Of a stretch of 54,487 nt of DNA, positions 54,451-54,487 are shown one piece after another; the stretch's first letter is position 1, and each line of letters starts with the position of its first letter. The position numbers were made by a program, and so were the translations under genes. Source of the DNA: an uncultured Clostridium sp. (lineage in GTDB: Bacteria > Bacillota > Clostridia > TANB77 > CAG-508); assembly GCA_930990555.1 (NCBI GenBank), contig CAKNPW010000011.1, positions 1 through 54,487 on the forward strand. Reading direction: 5' to 3'. A model generated the notes under the pieces. The model ran no database searches. It saw only the letters and a list, made by a program, of their open reading frames with translations, and was not told the DNA's origin.

Positions 54451-54487
54451 TTACTTTACCAAATTTATAATTTTTGTTGCCACTTTT
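54451..54487 (-). CDS. Possible C-terminal end of a gene beyond the right edge
   Basis: On the minus strand the last 12 codons read KVATKIINLVK then TAA at 54453-54451, about 30 bases before a good terminator. A second frame stays open longer but runs through the terminator hairpin, so it is less likely. Too short to identify. Confidence 0.3.
   Translation of the reverse strand, partial: KVATKIINLVK

Larger units (their letters stand above)
48211..54487. mobile_element. Left part of an integrated serine-recombinase element carrying defence-like cargo
   Basis: From the broken M14 gene onward, all genes are accessory and point left: the recombinase, a 48-residue protein, a three-gene TIR unit and an AAA-RloB unit. 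No capsid, relaxase or T4SS gene is seen inside the window, so it is not a complete phage or conjugative element as visible. The missing 3' part of the M14 gene does not appear before the window end, so the right boundary is outside. That all cargo belongs to the one element is inferred. Confidence 0.65.

Noticed and set aside
54359..54487. Longer minus-strand frame (about 43 codons) at the right edge
   Set aside because: It runs through a convincing terminator hairpin; the shorter frame ending before the hairpin is more plausible.

Overview
This window is a chromosomal stretch from a low-GC Gram-positive bacterium of the Bacillota, most likely Clostridia. The evidence is PolC-type replicative polymerase, an alpha2 glycyl-tRNA synthetase under a T-box, pyruvate phosphate dikinase, LL-diaminopimelate aminotransferase, two-OB-fold SSB, strong AGGAGG-type ribosome binding sites and AT-rich codon use. 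I cannot name the species. Positions 1-48,210 are mainly housekeeping and the remainder is accessory.

Layout, left part. ylmH-like and dxs run leftward. tsaE-tsaB-rimI and a Lon-related protease run rightward. ppdK and a T-box-controlled glyS run leftward, each with a small uncharacterised gene nearby. Next comes a long leftward block: pyrH-frr-uppS-cdsA-rseP-(bPH protein)-polC and two membrane proteins. It links nucleotide synthesis, ribosome recycling, undecaprenyl and CDP-diacylglycerol lipid synthesis, regulated membrane proteolysis and DNA replication. PolC is longer than usual because an OB-fold domain is duplicated.

Middle part. An acyl-CoA synthetase, lepB, dapL, a divergent murE, folC and dapF are followed by a tRNA cluster (Val, Asp, Phe), hup and a lipid flippase. 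An isolated T4SS-type coupling ATPase then faces a replication-relaxation-family protein, with no other conjugation genes visible. After these come an S1 protein, rluB, rluD, lspA, a GT-C-like membrane protein, ssb, a Cys/Asp/Lys-rich protein, two half-size TSUP transporters, ruvA-rarA and an HTH-DUF2975 pair. Several genes under 60 codons were found by reading the sequence. A short repeat with core GGGACGTTCC (or its complement) sits at four intergenic junctions.

Right part, accessory. At about 48,211 an M14 zinc-carboxypeptidase gene breaks off inside its NGVDLN motif and a large serine recombinase begins on the opposite strand. This is the left end of an integrated element whose right end lies outside the window. 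Its cargo resembles phage defence. One unit is an AAA15 ATPase plus RloB pair (AbiL-like, with TOPRIM-type acidic residues in RloB), driven by a good promoter that overlaps a perfect 20-bp dyad. A second unit, downstream of a terminator, is a small multi-TM protein, a ThsB-like TIR protein and a DUF6414-like protein. This TIR, membrane protein and DUF6414 combination is the best candidate for an undescribed system here.

Limits: all family names come from reading motifs, with no database search. Promoter and terminator calls are by eye.
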